A stretch of DNA of 64,000 nt from Pseudomonas putida (GTDB lineage: Bacteria; Pseudomonadota; Gammaproteobacteria; Pseudomonadales; Pseudomonadaceae). Under the pieces are notes generated by a model, which saw nothing but the letters and a program-made list of their open reading frames with translations, was not told the origin of the DNA and ran no database searches. This document shows, in pieces, positions 8,695 to 16,745 of the stretch. Position numbers and translations under genes: made by a program. Where the stretch lies: assembly GCF_004357765.1 (NCBI RefSeq), contig NZ_SMTE01000020.1:1-64000 (forward strand), in the 5' to 3' direction. Each line of letters begins with the position of its first letter. The first letter of the stretch is position 1.

Positions 8695-8725
8695 GCGCGT
8701 TTTGCGCGGGCAGGTGGCGGGTCAC

Positions 8726-9481
8726 ATGGCGACGGAGCGGGAAGAGCGGCTGTTGGCGCGGGTCGAGGATGCCTTCGGCGTCATCAGCGTCTACGAGGTG
8801 GAGGACTATCGCTTTCTCGAATTCGGCGATGCCATCGAGCAGAGCTGTGTGTTCACCGCCGATCCCAGCTGGCTGGAGTACGACTACACCCGGGCGATGC
8901 TGGTCGGCGCGCTGTGCCACGAGCAGCCGGAGAGCGCCCTGTTCCTGGGGCTGGGCGCCGGTACCCTGACCCAGGCGTGCATGAAGTTCCTGCCCCTGGA
9001 GGACATCGAGGCCATCGAACTGCGCCCGGACGTGCCGCGCCTGGCCATGGAGTTTCTGGGTCTGGACGACGATCCGCGCCTGTACGTGCGTACCGGCGAT
9101 GCCTTGGAGTTGCTGCCCACGGCGGAGAAGACCGACCTGTTGTTCGTCGACCTCTACACCGACCACGGCCCAGGCGTCGGGCATCTGGCCTGGGGCTTCC
9201 TGGAAAACTGTCAGAAGCAGCTCAACGCCGGTGGCTGGCTGGTGATCAACCAGTGGGCCGGCGACGATGGACGGCCGCTCGGGGCGGCGCTGCTGCGCGG
9301 CTTGTACCATCGGCATTACTGGGAGCTGCCGGTGAAGGAGGGCAATGTGATCCTGCTGGTGCCCGCGGATCTGGAGCAGCAGTTGGACCTGGACGGCCTG
9401 CGGGCACGGGCCGCGGCCTTGGCGCCGCGGTTGGGGTACAGCCTTGAAGGCCTGATTCGGGAGATTCGGCCGGCTAGCTGA
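8726..9481 (+). CDS. spermidine synthase-like methyltransferase-fold protein
   Basis: 251 residues from the ATG at 8726. The Rossmann fold is visible: ALFLGLGAGTLTQAC (nucleotide-binding loop), IEAIELRPDVPRLA (acidic end of beta 2), YVRTGDALELLP and TDLLFVDLYTDHGPG. This is the spermidine synthase/SpeE fold, but the polyamine pocket residues are not evident and there are no membrane segments, so true aminopropyltransferase activity is uncertain. An in-frame ATG at 8693 would add 11 residues but overlaps the likely -10. Divergent from the DAHP synthase gene. Better described as a SpeE-like protein of unknown substrate. Confidence 0.75.
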   Translation: MATEREERLLARVEDAFGVISVYEVEDYRFLEFGDAIEQSCVFTADPSWLEYDYTRAMLVGALCHEQPESALFLGLGAGTLTQACMKFLPLEDIEAIELRPDVPRLAMEFLGLDDDPRLYVRTGDALELLPTAEKTDLLFVDLYTDHGPGVGHLAWGFLENCQKQLNAGGWLVINQWAGDDGRPLGAALLRGLYHRHYWELPVKEGNVILLVPADLEQQLDLDGLRARAAALAPRLGYSLEGLIREIRPAS

Positions 9482-9490
9482 CAGACCGCA

Positions 9491-9588
9491 TCGTCCCTTT
9501 CGCGGGCAAGCCCGCTCCCACAGGGACGGCGTCGCTTCTGAAACGAGCGATGATCCTGTGGGAGCGGGCTTGCCCGCGAAGGGGACGA
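9491..9588. repeat. REP doublet
   Basis: Two inverted REP copies (core CGCGGGCAAGCCCGCTCCCAC) with a short linker, forming one large imperfect palindrome immediately after the spermidine-synthase-like gene. Confidence 0.88.
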
Positions 9589-9690
9589 CGCAGTATTTCA
9601 AAAATGAATCGTTTCAGCGACCTAGAGCGGAAGCTGCGATCATGGCCGGTAACCGCAAAAAATTTCCTCACTGTCTCCGCCCAATTCAGG

Positions 9691-9913
9691 TATAGTACGC
9701 GCCGGTCTTTTAGCGGACCTCAAAATCAGGTGGTGCAAATCCTCCGAGTCCAGCTTCGGCTGCGCGTCCGCTAGGCGGACCTTCCCAAGTTTTTCTTTTT
9801 CAATCGTTTTCGCAAATCCCCGCCGCCAAAGCTGCCTGGGTGACCTTCTGGTCTTTCAAGGCATGTGCAGCTTTGGAGCATGGGTCTTTGCGGATGCACC
9901 TAGAGGCAGACCC
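9691..9913 (+). promoter_or_regulatory. deaD promoter and long structured 5' leader
   Basis: A TATAGT -10 box lies at 9691-9696, so the untranslated leader would be about 210 bases. AGCGGAC at 9712-9718 can pair with GTCCGCT at 9766-9772 around an inner CAGC-TTCG-GCTG hairpin (9751-9762). Near the start codon, CATGGGTCT (9879-9887) is perfectly complementary to AGACCCATG (9908-9916), which contains the ATG; the AGAGG ribosome binding site sits in the loop. This suggests translational or temperature control, as known for cold-induced csdA leaders. Confidence 0.6.
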
Positions 9914-11584
9914 ATGACCCAGGAAACCGGCGGCTTCGCCGCTCTCGATCTTAATCCGAACATTGTTGCCGCCGTTCTGGCTACCGGCTACGAAGAGCCG
10001 TCGGCCATTCAGCAACAATCGATCCCGATCATCCTCGCCGGTCACGACATGATCGGCCAGGCGCAGACTGGCACCGGCAAGACCGCTGCCTTCGCCCTGC
10101 CGATCCTCAACAAGATCGATGTGAGCAAGCGCGAACCGCAAGCCCTGATCCTGGCGCCAACCCGTGAGTTGGCGCTGCAAGTAGCCACCGCTTTCGAAAC
10201 CTACGCCAAGCAGATGCCGGGCGTGAACGTGGTGGCCGTATACGGTGGTGCCCCGATGGGCCCACAGCTGCGTGCCATCCGTAACGGCGCGCAAATCGTC
10301 GTGGCTACCCCGGGCCGTCTCTGCGACCACCTGCGTCGCGACGAGAAAGTCCTGTCCACCGTGCAGTACCTGGTACTGGACGAAGCCGACGAAATGCTCA
10401 AGCTGGGCTTCATGGACGACCTCGAAGTGATCTTCGATGCCATCCCGGCCAGCCGCCAGACCGTGCTGTTCTCCGCCACCCTGCCGTCGTCGATCCGCTC
10501 GATCGCCGAGCGTCACCTGCGCGAGCCCAAGCACGTCAAGATCCAGAGCAAGACCCAGACCGTCACCGCGATCGACCAGGCCCACCTGATGGTCCACGCC
10601 GACCAGAAGATCCCGGCTGTGCTGCGTCTGCTGGAAGTCGAGGAATTTGACGCGCTGATCGCCTTCGTGCGAACCAAGCAAGCCACCCTGGACCTGGCTG
10701 CCGCGCTGGAAGCCAAAGGTTACAAGGCTGCCGCGCTGAACGGTGACATCGCCCAGAACCAGCGTGAGCGCGTCATCGACTCGCTCAAGGATGGTCGCCT
10801 GGACATCGTCGTCGCCACCGACGTCGCTGCCCGTGGTCTGGACGTACCGCGCATCACCCACGTGTTCAACGTCGACATGCCGTACGACCCAGAGTCCTAC
10901 GTGCACCGTATTGGCCGTACCGGTCGTGCCGGTCGTGAAGGCCGTGCGCTGCTGTTGGTCACCCCGCGTGAGCGCCGCATGCTGCAGGTGATCGAGCGTG
11001 TCACCGGGCAGAAGGTCGCTGAGGCGCGCCTGCCGAATGCCCAGGCCGTGCTGGATGCCCGTATCAAGAAGTTGACCTCGAGCCTGGCGCCGCTGGTCGC
11101 TGAAGCCGAAGCCACCCACGGCGAGCTGTTCGACCGTCTGACTGCCGACCTCGGTTGCAGTGCCCGTGCCCTGGCTTCGGCCCTGCTGCGCAAAGCCACC
11201 AATGGCCAGGCCCTGGACCTGCCGTCGGTCGAGCGCGAGCAGCCGCTGGTGCCGACCTTCACGCCGCGCGAGCGCAGCGGTGATCGTGGCGATCGCAGCG
11301 AGCGTGGTGACCGTGAGCGTCGTGCGCCGATGCCGCTGGCCGAAGGCCGCGTGCGTTGCCGTACTGCCCTCGGTGCCCGTGATGGCATCGCCGCCAAGAA
11401 CCTGCTGGGCGCGATCCTCAACGAGGGTGGCCTGGCACGTGATGCCATCGGCCGCATCCAGGTGCGCGACAGCTTCAGCCTGATCGAGCTGCCGGAAGAT
11501 GGCCTGGAGCGTCTGTTGTCCAAGCTCAAGGACACCCGCGTGGCAGGCAAGCAGTTGAAGCTGCGTCGCTACCGCGAGGATTGA
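9914..11584 (+). CDS. deaD: DEAD-box ATP-dependent RNA helicase DeaD/CsdA
   Basis: 556 residues. All core motifs are present: Q motif GYEEPSAIQQQSIP, motif I AQTGTGKTAA, PTRELALQ, TPGR, DEAD, SAT, and ARGLDVP with HRIGRTGRAG. After residue 370 come the DeaD dimerisation region, an Arg-rich linker (ERSGDRGDRSERGDRERR) and a DbpA-type RNA-binding RRM ending LKLRRYRED. DeaD unwinds RNA during ribosome assembly and decay and works with RNase E at low temperature; rne is also in this window. The start at 9914 (MTQETGGF) is chosen for its AGAGG site and match to homologues. A terminator follows directly. Confidence 0.93.
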   Translation: MTQETGGFAALDLNPNIVAAVLATGYEEPSAIQQQSIPIILAGHDMIGQAQTGTGKTAAFALPILNKIDVSKREPQALILAPTRELALQVATAFETYAKQMPGVNVVAVYGGAPMGPQLRAIRNGAQIVVATPGRLCDHLRRDEKVLSTVQYLVLDEADEMLKLGFMDDLEVIFDAIPASRQTVLFSATLPSSIRSIAERHLREPKHVKIQSKTQTVTAIDQAHLMVHADQKIPAVLRLLEVEEFDALIAFVRTKQATLDLAAALEAKGYKAAALNGDIAQNQRERVIDSLKDGRLDIVVATDVAARGLDVPRITHVFNVDMPYDPESYVHRIGRTGRAGREGRALLLVTPRERRMLQVIERVTGQKVAEARLPNAQAVLDARIKKLTSSLAPLVAEAEATHGELFDRLTADLGCSARALASALLRKATNGQALDLPSVEREQPLVPTFTPRERSGDRGDRSERGDRERRAPMPLAEGRVRCRTALGARDGIAAKNLLGAILNEGGLARDAIGRIQVRDSFSLIELPEDGLERLLSKLKDTRVAGKQLKLRRYRED

Positions 11585-11597
11585 TCCTGGCGCAATG

Positions 11598-11630
11598 AAA
11601 AAATCCCCGGCCTAGGTCGGGGATTTTTTT
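11598..11630. terminator. intrinsic terminator of deaD
   Basis: Stem ATCCCCG/CGGGGAT preceded by A and followed by seven T, starting 14 bases after the deaD stop codon. Confidence 0.92.
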
Positions 11631-11658
11631 GCCTTTTTGGGGCTGCTTCGCAGCCCAT

Positions 11659-11720
11659 CGCGGCACAAGGCCGCTCCTACAGGTACTGCGCTGCGACTGA
11701 AGGAGCGGCCTTGCGCTTCG
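11659..11720. repeat. variant REP doublet
   Basis: Inverted copies of a second REP type, CGGCACAAGGCCGCTCCTAC and GAAGGAGCGGCCTTGCGC, lie between the deaD terminator and the 3' end of ygiD. The core differs from the GCGGGCAAGCCCGC type seen elsewhere in the window. Confidence 0.7.
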
Positions 11721-11727
11721 GCAATCG

Positions 11728-12495
11728 TCAGTCGAACCGATAGATATCCATTCCCAGCGCGCCCAGGGTGAAGCCCTGGTGCACCACCCCGAACCTGTCC
11801 CCAGCCCCGAGGGCGAAGAACAGTGGCAGCAAATGCTCGTCGCTGGGGTGGTTGCGCCGTGCAAACGGCGCCTGCTGGCGATAATCGAGCAGCGCTGCCT
11901 GGTCGTTTTCCGTCAGGCGTTCTACCACCCAGTCACGAAACGCCAGCGCCCAAGGCTCGATCACATCCGGCCCGGCATGCCAGTCCAGTTCGCCCAGGTT
12001 GTGGGTGATGCTGCCCGAACCGATCAGCAGGATGCCTTGGTCGCGCAAGCCTGCCAGGGCCTGCCCGACCTTGACCTGCAGGGCCGGCCCCAGGCGGCTT
12101 GGCAGCGATACCTGGATCACCGGAATGTCGGCCTGTGGATACATCAACGACAACGGCACCCAGGCGCCATGGTCGAAGGGCCTTTGCGCATCCAGGCGCG
12201 CCGGCAGGCCGGCCTCCTTGAGTCGGTCACTCACCTGGGCAGCCAACTGTGGCTCGCCTGGTGCCGGGTACTGCACCGCATATAGCGCTGCGGGGAAGCC
12301 GTAGAAGTCATGCCAGGTCTCTGGCTGGGCGGCAGCGGTCACCAGCAGCTCCTGGCTCTCCCAGTGCGCCGAGACCACCACGATCGCCTTCGGCCTCGGC
12401 AGGGCATTGGCCAGACCGGCCAGCGCCGGCCCGCTGGCCCCGGGTTGCAAGGCGAGCATGGGCGAGCCATGGGAAATGAACAGGCTGGGAAGCAT
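11728..12495 (-). CDS. ygiD: 4,5-DOPA extradiol dioxygenase-like protein (YgiD/LigB family)
   Basis: 255 residues. Class III extradiol dioxygenase fold with the zinc/iron ligands in FISHGSPM (His near residue 9), HWES, FDHGAWVPL and NHPSDEHLLPL. Bacterial YgiD opens the ring of DOPA to betalamic-acid-type products in vitro; its physiological substrate is not settled. The length matches the family. It is divergent from tpm, start codons 102 bases apart. The AT-rich intergenic stretch (about 12500-12597) should hold both promoters. Confidence 0.9.
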   Translation of the reverse strand: MLPSLFISHGSPMLALQPGASGPALAGLANALPRPKAIVVVSAHWESQELLVTAAAQPETWHDFYGFPAALYAVQYPAPGEPQLAAQVSDRLKEAGLPARLDAQRPFDHGAWVPLSLMYPQADIPVIQVSLPSRLGPALQVKVGQALAGLRDQGILLIGSGSITHNLGELDWHAGPDVIEPWALAFRDWVVERLTENDQAALLDYRQQAPFARRNHPSDEHLLPLFFALGAGDRFGVVHQGFTLGALGMDIYRFD

Positions 12496-12597
12496 GATGG
12501 CGGTCCTGAGGTTTAAGATGTGATTATCTTCGGTCAGCTACCGATCGAAATCCAAATCAAGATTTACCCTTAATCCATCGAAAAATCGGGAGTGATC

Positions 12598-13248
12598 ATG
12601 GAGCCAGCGTTCTGGCAGAAACGGTGGGCCGATAACCAGATCGGTTTTCACCGCGAAGACGTCAACCCCTTTCTAGAGGCCCACTGGCGCACCCTTGCGC
12701 TGGCCTCCGGCGCGCGGATTCTGGTGCCGTTGTGTGGCAAAAGCGTGGACATGGCCTGGTTGGCGGGGCAGGGCTACCGGGTGCTGGGCGTGGAGCTTTC
12801 GCGCCGTGCGGTCGAAGACTTCTTCGGCGAGCAGGGGTTGCAGGCCGAAGTCACCGTGCAGGGCGCATTCGAAGTCTGGCGTAGCGGTGACGTGGAAGTC
12901 TGGTGCGGCGATTTCTTCGACTTGCGGGCGCAGGATGCTGGCGACTGTTTCGGGCTTTATGACCGGGCGGCGTTGATCGCCCTGCCAGCAGAGATGCGCG
13001 AACGCTACATGGCGCATCTGTCGGCGTTGCTGCCGGCGGGGTGCCAAGGGCTGTTGTTGACCATGGATTACGACCAGCAGCTGCTCGATGGGCCGCCGTT
13101 TGCGGTGGCCGATGGCGAGGTGAGGCGAGGGTACGCAGGGGGTAATGTTCAGGTGCTGGATGAGCGGGAAGTGATCGGGGAAAGCCCGAAATTCCTCCAG
13201 GCTGGGGTGCCCAGTGTGGTGGAGCGGGTGTATCGGGTCGGTTTCTGA
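12598..13248 (+). CDS. tpm: thiopurine S-methyltransferase
   Basis: 216 residues. The bacterial TPMT signature is clear: MEPAFWQKRWADNQIGFHR, then VPLCGKSVDMAWLA, VLGVELSRRAVEDFF and the DRAALIALP motif. Bacterial TPMTs methylate thiopurines and volatilise selenium and tellurium compounds, and Pseudomonas Tpm gives tellurite/selenite tolerance. The start is the ATG at 12598, five bases after GGGAG; the GTG at 12592 overlaps that ribosome binding site. A bidirectional terminator separates it from the convergent htpX. Confidence 0.95.
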   Translation: MEPAFWQKRWADNQIGFHREDVNPFLEAHWRTLALASGARILVPLCGKSVDMAWLAGQGYRVLGVELSRRAVEDFFGEQGLQAEVTVQGAFEVWRSGDVEVWCGDFFDLRAQDAGDCFGLYDRAALIALPAEMRERYMAHLSALLPAGCQGLLLTMDYDQQLLDGPPFAVADGEVRRGYAGGNVQVLDEREVIGESPKFLQAGVPSVVERVYRVGF

Positions 13249-13279
13249 GCTTGTCTGTGCTGGCCCTTTCGCTGGCAGA

Positions 13280-13316
13280 CAAACAACAAGGGCGACCGAA
13301 GTCGCCCTTGTTTGCA
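13280..13316. terminator. bidirectional terminator between tpm and htpX
   Basis: Stem ACAAGGGCGAC/GTCGCCCTTGT with a short loop, flanked by AT-rich bases on both sides, located between two convergent genes. Confidence 0.8.
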
Positions 13317-13328
13317 TCACACGGCCCA

Positions 13329-14216
13329 TCAACCGCGGCGGCGCAGGGCCTCGATGCGGTCTTCCAGTGGCGGGTGGCTCATCAGCAGGCCGGCCAGGCC
13401 ATGCTTGAGGCCGCCATTGATGCCGAACGCCTTGAGGGTGTCGGGCATGTGCACGGGCAGTCCCTGTTCCACGCGCAGGCGCTGCAGGGCGCCGATCATC
13501 GCAGCGGTGCCGGCCAGGGTGGCGCCGGCTTCGTCAGCGCGGTACTCGCGGCGGCGCGAGAACCACATGACGATCATGCTGGCCAGGATGCCGAGCACCA
13601 GTTCGGCGATGATGGTCGCCACGTAGTAGGCGATACCCTGGCCTTCTTCGTTCTTGAAGATCACCTTGTCGACGAAGTTGCCGATGATGCGGGCGAAGAA
13701 CATCACGAAGGTGTTCACCACGCCCTGCACCAGCGCCAGGGTGACCATGTCGCCGTTGGCCACGTGGCCGATCTCGTGGGCCAGTACCGCGCGCACTTCA
13801 TCGGGCGAGAAGCGCTCTAGCAGGCCCTGGGACACTGCTACCAAGGCGTCGTTGCGGTTCCAGCCGGTGGCGAAGGCGTTGGCCTCGTAGGCCGGGAAGA
13901 TACCGACTTCCGGCATGCGGATGCCGGCTTCGCGGGACAGCTCCTCGACGGTTTGCAGCAGCCACTGCTCGTGGCGGGTGCGCGGTTGGCTGATGATCTG
14001 GGTGCCGGTGGTCATCTTCGCCATCCACTTGGAGATGAACAGCGAGACGAGCGAACCGGCGAAGCCGAACACGGCGCAGAAGACCAGCAGGCGGCCGAGA
14101 TCAAGGTCGATCCCATTGGCGGCCATGAACCCATTGAAGCCGAACAGGCTCAGGGTAATGCTTGCAACCAGCACCACCGCGAGGTTGGTGGCTACAAACA
14201 ACAGAATGCGCATCAT
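13329..14216 (-). CDS. htpX: membrane zinc metalloprotease HtpX
   Basis: 295 residues, the usual length. HtpX degrades damaged inner-membrane proteins alongside FtsH. Two N-terminal transmembrane segments (residues 3-25 and about 32-57) precede the protease domain with HEIGH ([13 protein letters not shown]), two further hydrophobic segments, and the third zinc ligand in EYRADEAGA. The first of two ATGs ([11 protein letters not shown]) is chosen as in E. coli HtpX. A heat-shock-type promoter is visible upstream. Position next to tpm and alaA matches the P. aeruginosa order as I recall it. Confidence 0.96.
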   Translation of the reverse strand: MMRILLFVATNLAVVLVASITLSLFGFNGFMAANGIDLDLGRLLVFCAVFGFAGSLVSLFISKWMAKMTTGTQIISQPRTRHEQWLLQTVEELSREAGIRMPEVGIFPAYEANAFATGWNRNDALVAVSQGLLERFSPDEVRAVLAHEIGHVANGDMVTLALVQGVVNTFVMFFARIIGNFVDKVIFKNEEGQGIAYYVATIIAELVLGILASMIVMWFSRRREYRADEAGATLAGTAAMIGALQRLRVEQGLPVHMPDTLKAFGINGGLKHGLAGLLMSHPPLEDRIEALRRRG

Positions 14217-14263
14217 GGTTGTCACGTTCTCCTGACGGAAGGGTTTGTTGCGTACTGCGGGGT

Positions 14264-14293
14264 ATATAAGGGGCCGGTGGCGCAGATTCAATG
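14264..14293 (-). promoter_or_regulatory. possible sigma32 promoter of htpX
   Basis: On the minus strand, CATTGAA (14293-14287) is followed after 13 bases by CCCCTTATAT (14273-14264). This approximates the sigma32 pattern CTTGAAA-N(13-15)-CCCCATNT and sits about 50 bases upstream of the start codon. HtpX belongs to the heat-shock regulon in E. coli. Confidence 0.45.
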
Positions 14294-14410
14294 CGCCGAC
14301 TATTTCAAACTGTGTACGGCGGAGTATGGCAGAGGATAGGGCGCAGGCTGTGGGATAGAGCGTTGCAGGATGTAAGAAAAGGTGCGTGTCTTGAGATATG
14401 CGCTGGCAGT

Positions 14411-14444
14411 GAGATCGAGCGCCGCCCGCGCGGCGCTCGATCTC
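14411..14444. repeat. ATCGAGCGCCGC palindrome, copy 2
   Basis: A perfect palindrome with 15-base arms starting GAGATCGAGCGCCGC around a CCGC loop. It sits between the start of htpX and the 3' end of alaA, 28 bases after the alaA stop in the direction of transcription, so it may end alaA transcripts. See copies at 7168 and 61883. Confidence 0.8.
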
Positions 14445-14472
14445 CCCACTCCCGCAAAAACCCAGTTGAACC

Positions 14473-15684
14473 CTACTGCGAATAGCTCCGCAGGAAATTA
14501 CCGATCCGCCCAATGGCCGCTTCCAGGTCATCCACCCGCGGCAAGGTCACCACGCGGAAGTGGTCCGGCCATGGCCAGTTGAACGCGGTGCCCTGGACGA
14601 TCAGCAGTTTTTCCGACAACAGCAGGTCGAGGGCGAACTTCTCGTCGTTGAGGATCGGGCACACCTTCGGGTCGATCCGCGGGAAGGCATACAGCGCGCC
14701 CATCGGCTTCACGCAACTGACGCCGGGGATGTCGTTGAGCAGCTCGTAGGTGCGGTTGCGCTGCTCCAGCAAACGACCTGGCGGCAGCACCAGGTCGTTG
14801 ATGCTCTGGTAGCCGCCCAGTGCGGTCTGGATGGCATGCTGGGCCGGCACGTTGGCGCACAGGCGCATGTTGGCCAGCATGTCGATACCTTCGATGTAGC
14901 TCTGGGCGTGGTGCTTGGGCCCGGAGATGATCAGCCAGCCGGAGCGGAAGCCCGCTACCCGGTACGACTTGGACAGGCCGTTGAAGGTCAGGCACAGCAG
15001 GTCCGGGGCCAGCGAGGCGGTGCTGATGTGCACGGCTTCGTCGTAGAGGATCTTGTCGTAGATCTCGTCGGAGAACACCACCAGGTTGTGCTGGCGCGCC
15101 AGTTCCAGCATGCCCAGCAGCAGCTCCTTGGAGTACACCGCGCCGGTCGGGTTGTTCGGGTTGATGATCACCAGGGCCTTGGTGTTCGGGGTGATCTTGG
15201 CCTTGATGTCTTCGAGGTCGGGAAACCAGTCGGCCTGTTCGTCGCACAGGTAGTGCACCGGTTTGCCGCCGGCCAGGCTCACGGCGGCGGTCCACAGGGG
15301 GTAGTCCGGCGCCGGAATCAGCACTTCGTCACCGTTGTTGAGCAGCGCCTGCATCGACATGACGATCAGTTCGGACACGCCGTTGCCGAGGTAGATGTCC
15401 TCGATGGTGACGCCGGCGATTTCCTTCTGCTGGCAGTAATGCATCACGGCCTTGCGCGCGCTGAACAGGCCCTTGGAATCGCTGTAGCCCTGGGCGGTGG
15501 GCAGGTTGCGGATCACATCCTGGAGGATTTCGTCCGGCGCTTCGAAGCCAAACGGCGCCGGGTTGCCGATGTTCAGCTTGAGGATGCGATGGCCTTCCTC
15601 TTCCAGGCGTTTGGCGTGCTTGAGCACCGGGCCGCGAATGTCGTAGCAGACATTGGCGAGCTTGTTCGATTTGCTGAACTGCAT
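14473..15684 (-). CDS. alaA: glutamate-pyruvate aminotransferase (AlaA type)
   Basis: 403 residues, close to E. coli AlaA (405). A PLP-dependent class I aminotransferase that makes alanine from pyruvate and glutamate. Visible: [12 protein letters not shown], the [11 protein letters not shown] loop, the FSDEIYDKI motif with the PLP-hydroxyl-binding Asp, the PLP-Lys in FNGLSKSYR, and the substrate-carboxylate Arg in HFRVVTLP. The start at 15684 ([12 protein letters not shown]) is chosen by similarity; a longer open frame adds 30 unlikely residues. It is divergent from msrB. Confidence 0.9.
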   Translation of the reverse strand: MQFSKSNKLANVCYDIRGPVLKHAKRLEEEGHRILKLNIGNPAPFGFEAPDEILQDVIRNLPTAQGYSDSKGLFSARKAVMHYCQQKEIAGVTIEDIYLGNGVSELIVMSMQALLNNGDEVLIPAPDYPLWTAAVSLAGGKPVHYLCDEQADWFPDLEDIKAKITPNTKALVIINPNNPTGAVYSKELLLGMLELARQHNLVVFSDEIYDKILYDEAVHISTASLAPDLLCLTFNGLSKSYRVAGFRSGWLIISGPKHHAQSYIEGIDMLANMRLCANVPAQHAIQTALGGYQSINDLVLPPGRLLEQRNRTYELLNDIPGVSCVKPMGALYAFPRIDPKVCPILNDEKFALDLLLSEKLLIVQGTAFNWPWPDHFRVVTLPRVDDLEAAIGRIGNFLRSYSQ

Positions 15685-15852
15685 GATGTGATCCCGATTG
15701 AGAATACGCGGTGCGCCGTCGTCGAAAGGTTTGAAAGGGCGAGGCGCGGGTGCCAGACTTGGAGCCTTGCACACGAAGCCACCTAATATACGTGCCGCCC
15801 GCGCCAGGGAAAAGACGGCGCGAGGTGAAATTCAGCCTGCCGAGGTACCCAC

Positions 15853-16254
15853 ATGCAAAAGATCGAAAAAACCCTGGAAGAATGGCGTGCGATGCTCGAC
15901 CCGGCGCAGTACCAGGTCTGCCGCCTGAAGGGCACCGAGCGGCCGTTTACCGGCAAGTACAACAGCGAAAAGCGTGTCGGTACCTACAGCTGTATCTGCT
16001 GTGGCCTGGCGCTGTTCGACAGCGCGACCAAGTTCGATTCCGGCTGCGGCTGGCCGAGCTTCTACGCGCCGATCGAGGAGAGCGCGATGATCGAGATCCG
16101 CGACACCTCCCACGGCATGATCCGCACCGAGGTCACCTGCGCCCAGTGCGACGCCCACCTGGGCCATGTGTTCCCCGACGGACCACCACCGACCGGCCTG
16201 CGCTATTGCATCAACTCGGTCTGCCTGGACTTCACCCCGCGAGAAGAGGGCTGA
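15853..16254 (+). CDS. msrB: peptide methionine-R-sulfoxide reductase MsrB
   Basis: 133 residues. Reduces methionine-R-sulfoxide in proteins. Two CxxC pairs (CICCG and [15 protein letters not shown]) bind structural zinc, and the catalytic Cys is in [19 protein letters not shown] forms the substrate pocket. It is followed after only two bases by a glutathione-peroxidase gene, so the two form an oxidative-damage repair operon. Divergent from alaA with about 170 bases between starts. Confidence 0.96.
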   Translation: MQKIEKTLEEWRAMLDPAQYQVCRLKGTERPFTGKYNSEKRVGTYSCICCGLALFDSATKFDSGCGWPSFYAPIEESAMIEIRDTSHGMIRTEVTCAQCDAHLGHVFPDGPPPTGLRYCINSVCLDFTPREEG

Positions 16255-16256
16255 TC

Positions 16257-16745
16257 ATGGCGATGTCGCTGCAGGACATCGCCTGCGTGACCTTGGGCGG
16301 CGAGCACAAAAAGCTCGGCGACTTCCCCGGCAAGGCGTTGCTGGTGGTCAACACCGCCAGCCAGTGTGGCTTCACTCCGCAGTACAAGGGCCTGGAGCAG
16401 CTGTGGCAGCAGTACCGCGAACGGGGCTTGGTGGTGTTGGGCTTTCCCTGCAACCAGTTCGGCAAGCAGGAGCCGGGCGAGGCGCGGGACATCGCGCAGT
16501 TCTGCGAGCGCAACTTCGGCGTGAGCTTTCCGCTGTTCCGCAAGGTCGAGGTCAATGGCCCCGCAGCCCACCCGCTGTTCGTCGAGCTCAAGCAACGGGC
16601 GCCGGGCCTGTTCGGCACGCAGAAGATCAAGTGGAACTTCACCAAGTTCCTGATCGACCCGGCCAGCGGGCAGATCAAGCGTTATGCGCCGAGCACCAAG
16701 CCTCAGGCCTTGGAGGCGGACATCGAACGCCTGCTCAGCCGTTGA
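16257..16745 (+). CDS. glutathione/thioredoxin peroxidase
   Basis: 162 residues. Catalytic tetrad elements are visible: Cys in NTASQCGFTPQY, Gln in FPCNQFGKQEPG, and Trp-Asn in IKWNFTKFL. The active site is Cys, not selenocysteine, and there is no signal peptide, so it is a cytoplasmic bacterial GPx, likely using thioredoxin or glutathione. The gene begins two bases after the msrB stop. Its 3' end overlaps the 3' end of the convergent sagS-like gene by 11 bases. In P. aeruginosa the MarR-type regulator OspR is encoded beside gpx; no such gene is present here. Confidence 0.92.
   Translation: MAMSLQDIACVTLGGEHKKLGDFPGKALLVVNTASQCGFTPQYKGLEQLWQQYRERGLVVLGFPCNQFGKQEPGEARDIAQFCERNFGVSFPLFRKVEVNGPAAHPLFVELKQRAPGLFGTQKIKWNFTKFLIDPASGQIKRYAPSTKPQALEADIERLLSR

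Noticed and set aside
8693-8725. Earlier ATG of the spermidine-synthase-like gene
   Set aside because: It overlaps the best -10 candidate and lacks a good ribosome binding site; the ATG at 8726 is preferred, though not certain.
7621-9447. 608-codon plus-strand open frame over the DAHP synthase gene
   Set aside because: It is the GC-driven shadow of the type II DAHP synthase on the minus strand and of the start of the spermidine-synthase-like gene; it carries no recognisable domain.
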